Shown here in pieces: positions 21,701 to 32,450 of a DNA stretch of 64,000 nt. Each line of letters starts with the position of its first letter. Position 1 is the stretch's first letter. The DNA comes from Lojkania enalia. Its lineage: Eukaryota > Ascomycota > Dothideomycetes > Pleosporales. Position numbers and translations under genes: made by a program. The stretch spans positions 63,469 through 127,468 of the forward strand of contig ML986640.1 in NCBI GenBank assembly GCA_010094045.1. Reading direction: 5' to 3'. Below the pieces are notes generated by a model, which searched no databases, was not told the DNA's origin, and saw only the letters and a program-made list of their open reading frames with translations.

Positions 21701-23264
21701 AACGAAGATCTATAGGATTGCGCAATCTTCAGTTACTCTCGAATCTCAATACCACTCTAGTTCTCGAAATTCTAATATCAAAATTTCCACAGGAGCGCCC
21801 GAAACAGCGTTGCAAATAGTCTGCGTTTTGTGATTGCTGGAAGAGGAGAGCTTGGGAATAGACTTTGATTATAAGGATCTCCAAGCAAGAGTGGGCGGCG
21901 AGGTCTCCCGGACGGCGGGCGAAGAGCTCGCACGAAGAGAAGGCAATACTACGGACTGCGCCCACTTAAATACTCTCGACGAGCGTGTTACATGAGGCCT
22001 TTATATTACATTCATCCACCTGATATCTCCTAGCCACTAATTCGCCAATATCACGAATACAGCTCCAAACGGCCCACAGCGAACGTACCTAGCATTGGAT
22101 AGATCAATTCACGGACCGAGCCACTTAACTCCTCTCTTTTCCCAACTCTCGACCTTCGGCTGTGGCTGCGCCTGGGGACATCCGCCTCCTACCTTTCACG
22201 CCTTCCGCCTTACTATTTCCTCCCTTAGCCACCTAAGCTACAATGCCGCACAACATCACAAATAGCGCTTTCATCCGCACCTCCTTAGGAACCTGCGACG
22301 TCTTCGTCATGGCCGTCGCCTACCTCGATCCTATCAACATGATCTCCCCAGAACAATTGATCGAAAGCGCAAGACCATGGTTCCTCGACGCGGAGACGGT
22401 TTGGTGGAGGAAATTTACTTTAAATTGTCGATGATGTCCAAATTCGGCCTTGTGATCTCCACCATTTACTTGGTTCTCTATAAAGACAGAACCTAGGAAG
22501 AGCGAGCTACATCATTACCAGAAGCGAGCGAGGCGCATAAGACTCTTCGGCACGGTAGTCGAAGACGCGGATCACAGGTTACTTTGCAGCCTTCGGACAG
22601 GGGCCGTTACAGGGCTGTGAGCATGCTTCTATACCCAGTCGGCGTTTGAGACAATTCCATGCTCTCCGGAAGAATCCAGATGGATGTTAGTGCTCATACA
22701 GATGTAGGCGCAGTTAATAAAACAAACCGTCCGTTTGAAAGTTCGAGTAGCTGCTAGTCCCTTCATCGAATGCCAGCGTTTAAGCTACCCAGAGAACCGC
22801 GGTCTTCCACAGCAATTCGGTTATTAGAACGCTATGACAACGAATCACTCACAATGGACTTCTAAACCACGAATGGAGGAAAGGACTAAATCGATAAAGA
22901 CCACAAGTTTTAGTATTACAGAGTGCGTGAGGAGCCCGCACCTAGGGAGTGACACATTATGTTCTATGTTCACGAAGGAGTGTGCAAGGAAAGTTCAAGG
23001 TGCCGTCATTGTAGGATATGATATTTGGATAGTAGTATACGTACACAGTATGCTCGGCCGAGCTCGAAGCACAATCGCCGAGCAATAAGACGAGACTCAA
23101 ACGCCCAGCCACGCGGCTTGAACGCAATCCATTTCCCATCTGTGATGCACCCAATACTCCAAGGACATAGACACCCCATCATGAAAAAAAGAAAAAAATG
23201 ACTGTCAGCCGCTGCTATGCCATGCCACGTCTATGATACCATCTACGCCCCGCCGTATCATATA
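18768..23264. other. Gene-poor 4.5-kb region
   Basis: No protein with recognisable domains was found on either strand. 21000-21500 is C/T-rich on the plus strand, like a long leader or promoter. An ATG in good context at 22243 (ACAATGCCG) opens a 63-codon frame ending at 22434. It could be a small protein or an upstream ORF, but no homologue comes to mind. Non-coding RNA cannot be excluded. Confidence 0.45.
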
Positions 23265-24092
23265 CTAAGTAGTACCCGAAGCCGCTCCGTCGCCCAGCAT
23301 CCGCGCAACTAAGATATACGTGAAGAGTGTGCCGAGCAAGATCCTCCACTTATTCCGACTCAACCAGCTCTGCCCGACATCCCTCGCCACCCGTCCCTCA
23401 TGTACAACCGACGTCGCACTACTACCAGGCCTCCTCCTCAAGCCCGCGACGTCCGGCGCACACCTAGCATCGCTCCTAGCCAAGGGCATACCATTCGCCA
23501 AATTAATCCTCTTCTCCTTCATCCACTTTTCATTCTCCTCATCCAGCTCCGGCCACTCAACCCGAAACTTGGCGCCGCCATCGCCCGCCTTGATCGCCCC
23601 GATCCCCTTCGAATTATGGTATTGTGTATTAGATGATGGAGACTTGGAGCCGCCGCCCGTGGAATTCCACCACCGCGACCGCTTAGCAAAAAGGCGGCGC
23701 TCCTGCTCGCTCGCGCGAACACTCCCCGTTGTCATCTCCTCGCCCGTCATGAAACTCAGCAGGCCGTTCAGAATCGTACTCACCTCCCAGGCTGGATTGA
23801 AGCTCTTGGGATGGAAGTCACTAATTGAGAGGCAGAGCCGCGTCGACGGCTGGAATCGGCCCGAGGGCGTGTGCATGCGGATGGCTGGTGGCGCGAAAGG
23901 GTAGTCGGGCGGGAAGATTAGGGTGCCCCAGTATTGACCGCCTTCGTAAGGCGTCTCGGGCGGGCCGGTTAGAATGTAGTGCCATTCGAGGATGTTAGAT
24001 TCTGAGGGGTGGGCGATGATGTAGGGGGGTGGGTGCCGGGAGATGGAGGCATACTCTTTTGTTAGGCGTTTTGTTGCAGCGGGGGTGGCCAT
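23265..24092 (-). CDS. UBC6: Ubiquitin-conjugating enzyme E2, Ubc6 type
   Basis: One exon of 275 codons, start at the ATG at 24092. The UBC fold covers residues 1 to about 150. It has the HPS..ILEWHYILTGP block and the PPDYPFAPPAIRM stretch, and the catalytic Cys87 sits in STRLCLSISDFHPKSFNPAW, the same place as in yeast Ubc6. A variable linker is followed by a single C-terminal hydrophobic segment (WRILLGTLFTYILVARML, about 249-266), which would anchor the enzyme in the ER membrane with the catalytic domain in the cytosol. Ubc6 enzymes act in ER-associated degradation. The gene is complete and intronless here. It is divergent from SAM50, with 367 bp between the start codons. Confidence 0.95.
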   Translation of the reverse strand: MATPAATKRLTKEYASISRHPPPYIIAHPSESNILEWHYILTGPPETPYEGGQYWGTLIFPPDYPFAPPAIRMHTPSGRFQPSTRLCLSISDFHPKSFNPAWEVSTILNGLLSFMTGEEMTTGSVRASEQERRLFAKRSRWWNSTGGGSKSPSSNTQYHNSKGIGAIKAGDGGAKFRVEWPELDEENEKWMKEKRINLANGMPLARSDARCAPDVAGLRRRPGSSATSVVHEGRVARDVGQSWLSRNKWRILLGTLFTYILVARMLGDGAASGTT

Positions 24093-24459
24093 TTTGCGGC
24101 GGTTTGTTTGGGTCGTGTAAGGTTTGCGTGGAGGGTGCGTTGAAGGGTTCCTAGGTGAGAGAGGGTCTGGGAGTTTTTGCTGGGAGAGGTGGAGAGAAGG
24201 TTACGGGTCGGCGATTATATGTGTGACGAAGCCTGTGTGGCTTCTGAAGAAGGTGAATGCGGAAGGCGTAGAAGGCACGAGGTGTATATAACGGGTGGTG
24301 TATACAATGTAGAAAGTTAGAGCAAACCTGGGGTCGAAAGTAGCAGCGCATCACCTTTATCGTCTTGGCGCCACGTGACAACTCAGCCGCCGACCGGGAC
24401 GCAGAATCTCAGTTTGGTAGTGCCAAGACTTGAGCTTCAGAGATACATCGTCTACTTCA
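24093..24459. promoter_or_regulatory. Divergent UBC6-SAM50 promoter region
   Basis: 367 bp lie between the two ATGs. A palindromic CACGTG is at 24372-24377, a possible bHLH (Cbf1-like) site. Its use is inference. Confidence 0.45.
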
Positions 24460-26146
24460 ATGGCTTCACCCACAGAAGACGACGTAAGAATCAATCCTCT
24501 ATGGCTTTTGGTCATTATGCTAATGTAAATTCTGCAGGTCTTCGAAAAGCTGAAGCAAAAGGTAGATCCTGAGCAGCAGGCGAAGCAGGAAGCAGAACTC
24601 AATGCGCGGTTATACGCGCAGCAACATAAGGCGCAGGAGAGACTAGCAGAGTTGGTGCGGCACTCCATCACTCTCAATTGGCTTCTGAGGACTCAGAACT
24701 GACAGGTTTGGTAGATCGAGGATAATACAACGCTCCCAGTGACGATATCGTCTGTCCGCATCCTCAACGCCAACCGAACAAGACGAAATTTTCTCGAACG
24801 GGTGGTCGACCCCCTCCTAAGTGTAAACCGCGATGAGCCATACACGCTTGAAGAAGCAATCAAGGAGATTCATGGAGCCACAGATAAGCTGAATAGGTTT
24901 GGTGGGTAGAACTCCTGGCGGCAAAGTGGAACAGCCCTAACAGTGGATAGGCATCTTCAAGTCGCCGATATCAGTTTTTATTGACCGACCGGATCCTACG
25001 AATCCCACAACAACTCCTACAGATATCGATGTGTATCTATCAGCCCTCGAACGCGGCAACTACACCATCAAGACGGGTACCGAGGCCGGGCATTCGGAAG
25101 CGGATGCCTATATCAACGCTGAATTGCGTAATCTCTGGGGAGGCGCTGAAACACTCAATGCGCACGCATCGCTTGGTACACGGACAAGATCGGCTTATTC
25201 GCTCGCCTTTGATACTCCCATCCTCAGCAACCCTGATTTCAAGTTCCAAGTCAACGCTTTTGCAAGTTCAACGCTGAAGAGCTGGGCAAGTCATGAAGAA
25301 GTGTTAAAGGGAGGCAATAGCAAGTTCCTTTATACCACAACAGGGGGACAGAGGCACGAAATTGGCTACTCAGGTATCTGGCGGCAGGTCACAAGCCTTG
25401 CAGAAAATGCCTCACCCACTGTCCGAGCGGACGCGGGCGACAACTTCAAATCCAGCCTAACCCATACCTGGATCAACGACAAGCGCGACTACCCCCTCCT
25501 CCCCAGCCGGGGTTACATCACAAAGACAGTCTCCGAGCTCGCAGGCTGGGGCCCGTTGAAGGGGGATGTTGCATTCTTCAAATCAGAAGCCGAATCCCAA
25601 GTCGCCCTCCCATTTGGTGATACCGGTATCACATTAACCGCCGGCTTGCGTGGAGGCCTTCTATACCCACTGACTCTCAGTGGGAATAGCATGCCCCAAC
25701 CCTCACGAATCAGCGACCGTTTCCAGCTCGGCGGACCCACCGACGTCCGCGGCTTTCGAATCTCTGGCCTAGGACCCCACGATGGTCAAGATGCTGTGGG
25801 CGGTGACGTCTATGCCGCCGGTGGTGCCTCTCTCCTCTTCCCGCTCCCTCGTGTCGGTAAAGAGACTCCTCTCCGTCTCCAGGCATTCATCAACGGCGGG
25901 CGCTTGCTCGCGCTCAAGGGCAAAGACAAAGAAGTCCAGATGGACACCGCAGCCGTGCAGAGCAACATGAAAAAGTCTTTATCTAGCTTAAAAGAGGGCC
26001 TGCCGAGTTGTGCAGCTGGATTCGGCATCGTCTACGCGCACCCGATTGCAAGGTTCGAAATCAACTTCAGCTTGCCGCTGGTCATGAGGGCTGCGGAGCA
26101 GAGCAGGAAGGGTCTGAGTTTCGGGGTCGGCGTAGAGTTTTTGTAA
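24460..26146 (+). CDS. SAM50: Sam50/Tob55, outer-membrane beta-barrel assembly protein
   Basis: Four exons, 24460-24483, 24538-24654, 24715-24901 and 24951-26146, join to 507 codons. Sam50 is the core of the mitochondrial SAM complex, which inserts beta-barrel proteins into the outer membrane. The N-terminal part contains a POTRA-like domain (LPVTISSVRILNANRTRRNF; EPYTLEEAIKEIHGATDKLN). The third junction restores the NRFGIFKSP segment. The C-terminal Omp85-type barrel includes the FQLGGPTDVRGF block, as in bacterial surface antigen/Sam50 proteins, and ends at GLSFGVGVEFL. All splice sites are GT-AG, and phases add up. Exon 1 (MASPTEDD) is very short but has a good start context. Confidence 0.94.
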
Positions 26147-27061
26147 ATGCGGACGTGTAGATAGTGTACTATTATGAACATTTATGCATTTGTACCATCT
26201 ATTGTATGATGAAGAGAATGGATCGCGCGATGGCGTGAAGGAAGTGAGACCAGGAATGGAGACATGGATGCTAAGACCAAGTCTAGAATTGTCCACGACC
26301 GTTCTATGAATGGGGTTTCCTGTCTAGCTTTTTGCTAAGGTACTTAGTCGTGAGTACTACGCCGCACCGTCAACAAGCTCCATAACTATTATCATCAAAA
26401 GGCTGCCCGAACCCATCTATAACAGTATTAGAAAAGCCGTGCCCATACTACTGCACGCCTGACGCAGATCAACGCCACACCCGCCCGCGGCGCAATGCCC
26501 GGATTAGTGGGGATATGAGATCACGTCGCGCATCCATCAGCCTCCTTTCGCTATTTTTACGCGTCGCTTTGTTGGGTTGGGTGTTTCAGGGTTGATCCGT
26601 AAGGCTGGTGGGGAGATTGCCTCTTTATGCGATTCACATAAACCCAAAAACCCAACAAGACCAGGATAATGGAATACAGCGTTAAACCGCAGAGGTTACG
26701 CTACCAGAGTTTCCCGTTAGGCTGGGTGGAGCCCTGACGATCACTCGTTCGACGAACCATTAAATTTAATATAATGAGAGGCTCCGATTGGACGCGGATG
26801 ATTTGCTGGACAGGAAATTTGTGGAGGGGAGTGGCTAGGGTGAAATGCGATGATGGCATTGTGGCACTGAGGGATCTAGTCGGCGTCATCCTTGTGAAAG
26901 CGTCTTACGGGTATAAAAGGCAACTCGCCCGGAATTGTTTCTTTGGTTTCATAATAGAATATCCTGGAAGAGTTGGATAAACAGAGCCGTCGAATAATTT
27001 GTGGCTGTTACGTTCTTGATACAAGTCTTTGATGACGGTATAGAAGAGAAAGATTGGAAAA
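26147..27061. other. Intergenic upstream of the small secreted gene
   Basis: No gene was seen. A TATA-like element lies near the right end (listed separately). Confidence 0.5.
26911..26920 (+). promoter_or_regulatory. TATA-like box
   Basis: GTATAAAAGG sits about 140 bp upstream of the ATG at 27062. It is a good match to a fungal TATA box and the best promoter candidate for that gene. Confidence 0.5.
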
Positions 27062-27672
27062 ATGAAGCTCAGCTATAGCATCCTGGCCATACTGGCCGCC
27101 GCTGTTTCTGCGCTCCCGTCCGAACTCACAAATTTCTTCCTCGTGACGGCAGATGAAGCTACTTCGGCTTCCAACTCGTCAATGCTAGCGGGCGTATCCG
27201 CGACCTCGCTCTTCGTAAGTCACGCCAGATCAACTCCGAAACTAACACCCTCCCCAACCAAAACTATACCTAAGCTAGTTTTATTAGAGGCGAGTATTAA
27301 TTGCTAGTATAGGACCCTTTCTACCGCGACACACCGGTCCTGCGCCTCCAATCAGAAGGCTACAACTCCCTTCCCAACTTCACGCTCTCCTCTGGAACGC
27401 TGCATACCTGGACTTACGGACCGCATGGCCAGGGATACTTCCAGTACAACAGCACGCACGTCAGCGCAAATTCGACACTTAGATTCCTACCCGATGATCA
27501 GGGAGAAGGGAATCTGGGGCTGGAGAATGGGTATTTGGTGACGGTGGATGGCAAGTGTGAGGGGTGGAGTATTTGTCCGGGGGAATTGGGTAGTAAGGTT
27601 TTGGTGTGGAAGGCGGTCGGGGAGGGGTGTATAAAGACGTATCTGCAGGCTGTTAGTTCGCCACCCTATTGA
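27062..27672 (+). CDS. Small secreted protein, probably cell-surface
   Basis: Two exons, 27062-27214 and 27313-27672, join to 170 codons. The intron is GT-AG (GTAAGT donor). A signal peptide (MKLSYSILAILAAAVSALP) is followed by a Ser/Thr-rich stretch with several N-glycosylation sequons (NSS, NFT, NST). Three Cys lie in the last third (KCEG, ICPG, GCIK). The layout resembles small fungal cell-wall-associated secreted proteins, but I cannot assign a family. A TATA-like box lies upstream. It is the last intact gene before a decayed region. Confidence 0.8.
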
Positions 27673-28000
27673 GCGCTCTCGCTTGAACGATGTATACGAA
27701 AATATAAGATCAGAAAAGTACAGTATATTTAGTCGAGTATGGCACCAAAGCTACTCTTCAACATATATCCCCTTGTTAGGCTGACTTCTAGAACTAGGAT
27801 TGAGGACGGCACTGCTTCCTCTGTGATATTATTAATTTTTCAATCGTAGCTACGATGGTAATATAGCATACGTTACCATATTCACCAAAATCCTTGCCAT
27901 CCCATCACTCGTCTTCGCACCACCCGCCGTCGTGGTCACAGCCCTCTCCACCATTATTATATTGTTCTTCATACTGTCCACGCTCATAATCCATGCCACT
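27673..28000. other. 3' flank, AT-rich
   Basis: No gene was seen. Decayed coding sequence begins at the right edge. Confidence 0.4.
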
Positions 28001-29044
28001 CCCCATTCTTATCTTCTTCACCATCTTTGACTTCGTCCTCTTCATGATCTTCATCTTCACCTATATCTTTATCGTTATTAGATGATTGAGGCTCAACATT
28101 GACCTCGAAACCTTCCACATATTCCGGTAGCAAGTCGAATAGTTCAGTGTCGTCTTCCGAAGAGTTCTCTATGCCAGAAATCTATGCATTAATACCCTAC
28201 TCTTCCGTCAGTGCCATAAGGTGCCTAATAGCCTCCCAGTGCTGAGCATCATGATATTACACATACACTCAAAAGCCTAGACACATTGTCGTTGTATGCA
28301 TCGTAATTCTTTTGTGAAATGCTTCGAGTTTAGTGACCTTAGTGCTTGTTTAAGAAATTGACCTTCGTCCCTGATGCAATTCTGCCCTCTCCATCTTCCG
28401 CTAGATATTAACCTAATATCGCCTTTACTTTAGACGCTGGGTTCGAGTGAAGCCGTAGTAGATCTCCTTGGTTTGTTTAATGACGTGCTAATGCATTGTT
28501 ATCATGCTCTCGATGGATGCTCCGAGTGACTCCTTGTCTCTAGCGAGAGACTCCTCACGCTCCGCCGTGTCCTAATCAAATACCAGCCACAGTAATCCAT
28601 TCTAAATCTTCATGGCTCACTTATGGTTACTATAGCGTCGCATATTTCTTTAGTATATTGTTAGTTTATCTAAATCAGCTTCATCGTGAATCTATACTAT
28701 GCCGATTTGCAGCACATCCCAACCTCATATTCTTCAAAATTTCCACCATTCCCGCCTTCAAAGTGTCCAGTAACTACCCTTCATCGTGTAAAGGTATTTA
28801 GCATGTATGTTTCAAGTTGCAACACGTCGCTTACCGTGCATGCCGTCACATGTTTCTACTATCCTATTACAGTTGGTCTGTTTTTTCAGGCCTATATAGT
28901 CTTGCCATTGCCAACCTCTAGCCAGACAGGCCACTTACCCTCCTTCAATACATCAATATTTGCCTCATCAATTGATGCTGCCTGATACGCGACACATACT
29001 TGTCTGAGCCCTTCCATCTTGTCCAGAATGTTTTGGGAAGACAT
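28000..29044 (-). pseudogene. Decayed coiled-coil/acidic protein gene
   Basis: Minus-strand reading shows several protein-like blocks in a broken frame. An ATG at 29044 opens MSSQNILDKMEGLRQVC and runs into the shared exon module (VAYQAASIDEANIDVLKEG) up to a GTAAGT donor. Further on, a coiled-coil-like block (EREESLARDKESLGASIES) carries an internal TAG, and a block near 28340 (FLKQALRSLNSKHFTKEL) is followed by a stop. Near 28160-28030 an acidic tail follows (LFDLLPEYVEGFEVNVEP, then Glu/Asp-rich). Stops interrupt all of these. The middle of the gene is not recognisable. Coiled-coil N-termini of this kind occur in large fungal signalling proteins, but no domain can be named with confidence. 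Confidence 0.5.
28845..28994 (-). repeat. Dispersed first-exon module, copy A
   Basis: About 150 bp shared with copies B (30351-30486, inverted) and C (59857-60004). Against C, I count 11 substitutions and one 2-nt gap. It contains the end of a short exon, a GTAAGT donor and the first part of an intron. Confidence 0.85.
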
Positions 29045-29731
29045 GATTACATGAGTTAGAAGAAGGAAAGCGTGGGAATGAGAAGATAAACAGTTAGGAA
29101 AATCTCAGGTTTTGTTTGTTTTCATAGTAGCGCTAGTTGTGGTTGCTTCCTTCACCGCGATTGAGTGTCAGTTGCTCTCTTACTTGTAATTCCAGAATCG
29201 GTAATTGGTAATAATATTATCGAGAGATTTTAGCACACTTTGTGCTAGGTGGGGAGCGAAGTTTCCATAGTTTTCTCCTGAATTTTTCTTCCATGTGAAT
29301 ATTCGACTCGAACAACATCCCAAGGACGCATAGCTAAGGGATAAGAGCGCCCGAAGCGGGATTTAAACCAGTTCGTAGGAATTAACATAACTTGTACTGC
29401 ATCTATAGGTCCCCCAAATATTGATGCGCCAACAATCCCAACTTAGAGACTCAGCAGCATCTTAACTTCAGTTGTCGAGATATTCTCCTCCTCGTCTACA
29501 TCTTCCACGTACTCTTCCATCTCGTCTTCTTACTCCGATATACAGTGATATTCATCCTCATACTCATCCTCTACAATTGGTTGACATGAATTGTTGCAAT
29601 CATAATCGGAATCGGTATAAGATTCTGTAATGAAATAAGGTGCGATTCCTATTGGGGACTAGTGTTAATATCATCGATATATTCAACTTTCCATTCCCTC
29701 TTCTATTCGATGTTGTCTGAGACTCTCACCT
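29045..29731. other. Decayed AT-rich sequence
   Basis: It contains another acidic-tail-like stretch on the minus strand (around 29470-29570, Glu/Asp-rich) similar in style to that at 28030-28160. No intact gene. Confidence 0.35.
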
Positions 29732-29923
29732 TCACCATATCTCACTACGTACTCGTACATTGATAATCGAGACTTTTTCACTCCCTACAAGCTGTGGTCC
29801 TTTAAATATCCTATTCGGATCATAAACCCTTGTAGTCCTCACCAGCTTCTCGTAATTAGTGAGCCAATAATGGCTATGCACTTCCTCTATACTCAAACTT
29901 GTATTCCAATAACTAATATACAT
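29732..29923 (-). pseudogene. C-terminal relic of a berberine-bridge-type FAD oxidase
   Basis: The minus-strand reading includes SYWNTSLSIEEVHSHYWLTN followed by YEKLVRTTRVYDPNRIFKGP. This matches the usual C-terminal signature of FAD-linked oxidases (a Tyr-Asn-x-x-Lys-Leu and YDPxxxF pattern). The FAD-binding N-terminal domain is not found in the window, and sequence upstream is broken by stops. It is probably a remnant of a longer oxidoreductase gene. Confidence 0.5.
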
Positions 29924-30350
29924 ACCTACACCCCATCAACACACACTCCTATAGCAACGCTGCATTCTGCACCCATCGCGGGTAAGGAAATTTGCAAAGA
30001 GTGCATTCGCTTGTCAAAATTCGTCTGCGGCTGTGCATCGCAGATGACCTTGACTCAACCATTCAAAACGACATCCGGCTCTAATTATAACTCCCACTAT
30101 ACACTATATCATAGCACTGCATCCTAAACGTCGCATTCTGATGCGCGCTACTTTCGAGACTGCGGGCCGCACACCACCATAACAATCGATAAGCAGATAC
30201 CACGCTCTTGAATTCGAGCGCGAGTTTTTGCCCCAGCAGTCTGATTGTGCGGTGATAGAGTTTCCTGAGAAGTAGTTTGGCATCAACAATTTGGCTAAGG
30301 ATTCCCTGTGTGTCGTAGATTTCTGGTTGCTTGAGTGGGTCATTCGAAAG

Positions 30351-30486
30351 TGTCGCGTATCAGGCAACATCAATTGCTGAGGCAAATATTGATGAATTGG
30401 AGTGTAAGTGGCCTGCTGGCAGTGGCGAGACTATATAGGCCTGATAAGACAGGCTAATTGTAATAGGATAGTAAAAATACGTGACA
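30351..30486 (+). repeat. Dispersed first-exon module, copy B (inverted)
   Basis: This copy reads on the plus strand, opposite to A and C, and has a small internal deletion. It still shows VAYQATSIAEANIDEL and a GTAAGT. No following gene was recognised. Confidence 0.8.
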
Positions 30487-32450
30487 TAAAGGGAAGTTAG
30501 AGTGGTGAATTTGAACAGCCGTAATCGCATGTTGAGATCTGGTGGTTGGCTCCGCTGCTAAAAATCCTGAAGCGTACTGACGATTTGAGAAAGTTAGAAA
30601 ACGGAGGATGGGGAGACAGAGTATTGGAAGATTATGTTGTTTTCTGGTGCGGTGAAGATTTTGGATTTGAAGTTTGCTACAGTGTGGAAGGCCGCATCGG
30701 CACCTCGCAGGGCCTAGAAAAGGTCGGGATTCTCGGTTGTAGACGCAGTGATGACAGTGATTACTAGGGCAACTTCGGCTAAGATAATGTCGTCCAGAAT
30801 CAAACCCTGACTACGAAAGATAAGACCACAGCCACTGGAGGGTGAGCCTAGTGACACCAACGCCATAAGATCTTAGAAGAGAATGGCAATGCATAAGAAG
30901 AGCTCTCACCCTAGATATATTCCGTAACTGATTGCCTGCTTTCCCTAGCGGTAGAGTACTGTAGTAACACTGCCCAGCCTTCCACCAGTGCTAATGACCG
31001 CTGTTTGAGCTACCTAGTCCACAGTCACGCAGTCACAGTGTTTCATGTCGAATATTAGATGGCCATCTTCCCTTTTCAGACCGTGCGAACTATAATTAAT
31101 CCACACCACTTTGCAGTTACCTGAATATTATTTTGTACTCCGTAAGATATTTTATTCTGTATGGACAGATCTGTTTGCGGAGCAGCGTGTGCCACTAGCG
31201 TAAAATTCACACGAAGATTGTAAGGCTTCACTGCTTGCTGATAGTGTTCTGCTATGGAAAATGAAGTGAAAACACAAGAATGATGACAAGATCAAATTTC
31301 ATCATGGTGAAGAGCAGGGGGCTCGTGTAACTAGTAGGGAGCAGGTACAAACCCCGGAAAAATTTATATAAGTACTTATACAGTTGGTAGAATGAGCTAT
31401 GCCTTGTGGATATTTTCCTTCAATAAATATCTGATAACGAATGTTCTCAATATGAATTGAGAAAAGATTTTAGTTAGTTTTAAAAATTGCATATGGGCAG
31501 CAAATGATTCGATTCACATAAATTGCAAACCAAGCGACATAGGGGCCTAGAACCCTGCTATTACGCGGCAAACCGTGGGAGACAGATCCGGCGAACAGAC
31601 ACTATATCCGCAAATATATGAGATTTCCATGAGACTGACTGCCCGGTTTCCCAGTATTGTCTTGGCTAAGCTTGTTTAAGGTGGCCCTCGTAATGTGAAT
31701 ATTGGGCTGCGTTCCTAGTCGTAGCCGATGCGAATTACTTCTAGGAGCTGCATACCTAGAAATGATAGTAGCCAAGTTTACTGAAAGATGCATGGAGGTG
31801 GGCAGCCTTGGTATTCGCACACATCTTAACCAAGCTTTGGTACCCTATTTAGCTCAAATGCTGCTCAACCTCCGCTCATGCTGCACATCCAAAGCTCAAA
31901 GGAGTCTCCTTGCTTAATTCTCTTTCAAAAAATAGTCAATGTCATTTATGGATGCTCGCTAGTCTTGGTTACCCATATCCTACCCGCACCGTCCGTCCCT
32001 CATGAATCTTGTTAATTCTCCGCGATGGTCTTACAGAGGGTGCATAGAGGAGTGAAACTGGCTTAGAGGTGTTGCCGTTTGGTAGGATTTTATGAAGCGC
32101 CTTATTAGCGAGGGTTAGCCTAGTCGTGATAGTGTTTGTGCAATGTCTATTGGGATACCCCAAACTTTCTTGGTTGCATTTGGAGAAAGAGCGTATAGTA
32201 CAGTGAATATTCAACATGGTATATGGAGAAGTACTAGTAGGCCACTCTTCCTCTTTCAAAGCTGGAACATGGATAATACTCTCAAGGAATCCGGCGGTCT
32301 TATTCTTCGAATAATGCGGTCTGGCACAATGTGTGAAGCATATTGTGTAAAACAAAAGGCCGCAACTGTGGACTGGCTAGGATCTTAATAGGTCTACACG
32401 ATGCGTGAAGCACATTGTATAAATCCCACCACTGTAACTGTATTTGCACA
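30487..32450. other. AT-rich sequence without a recognised gene
   Basis: Short open frames only. Near the right end a small imperfect direct repeat (TGTGAAGCATATTGTGTAAA at 32331 and CGTGAAGCACATTGTATAAA at about 32403) lies just upstream of the protease gene. Confidence 0.4.
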
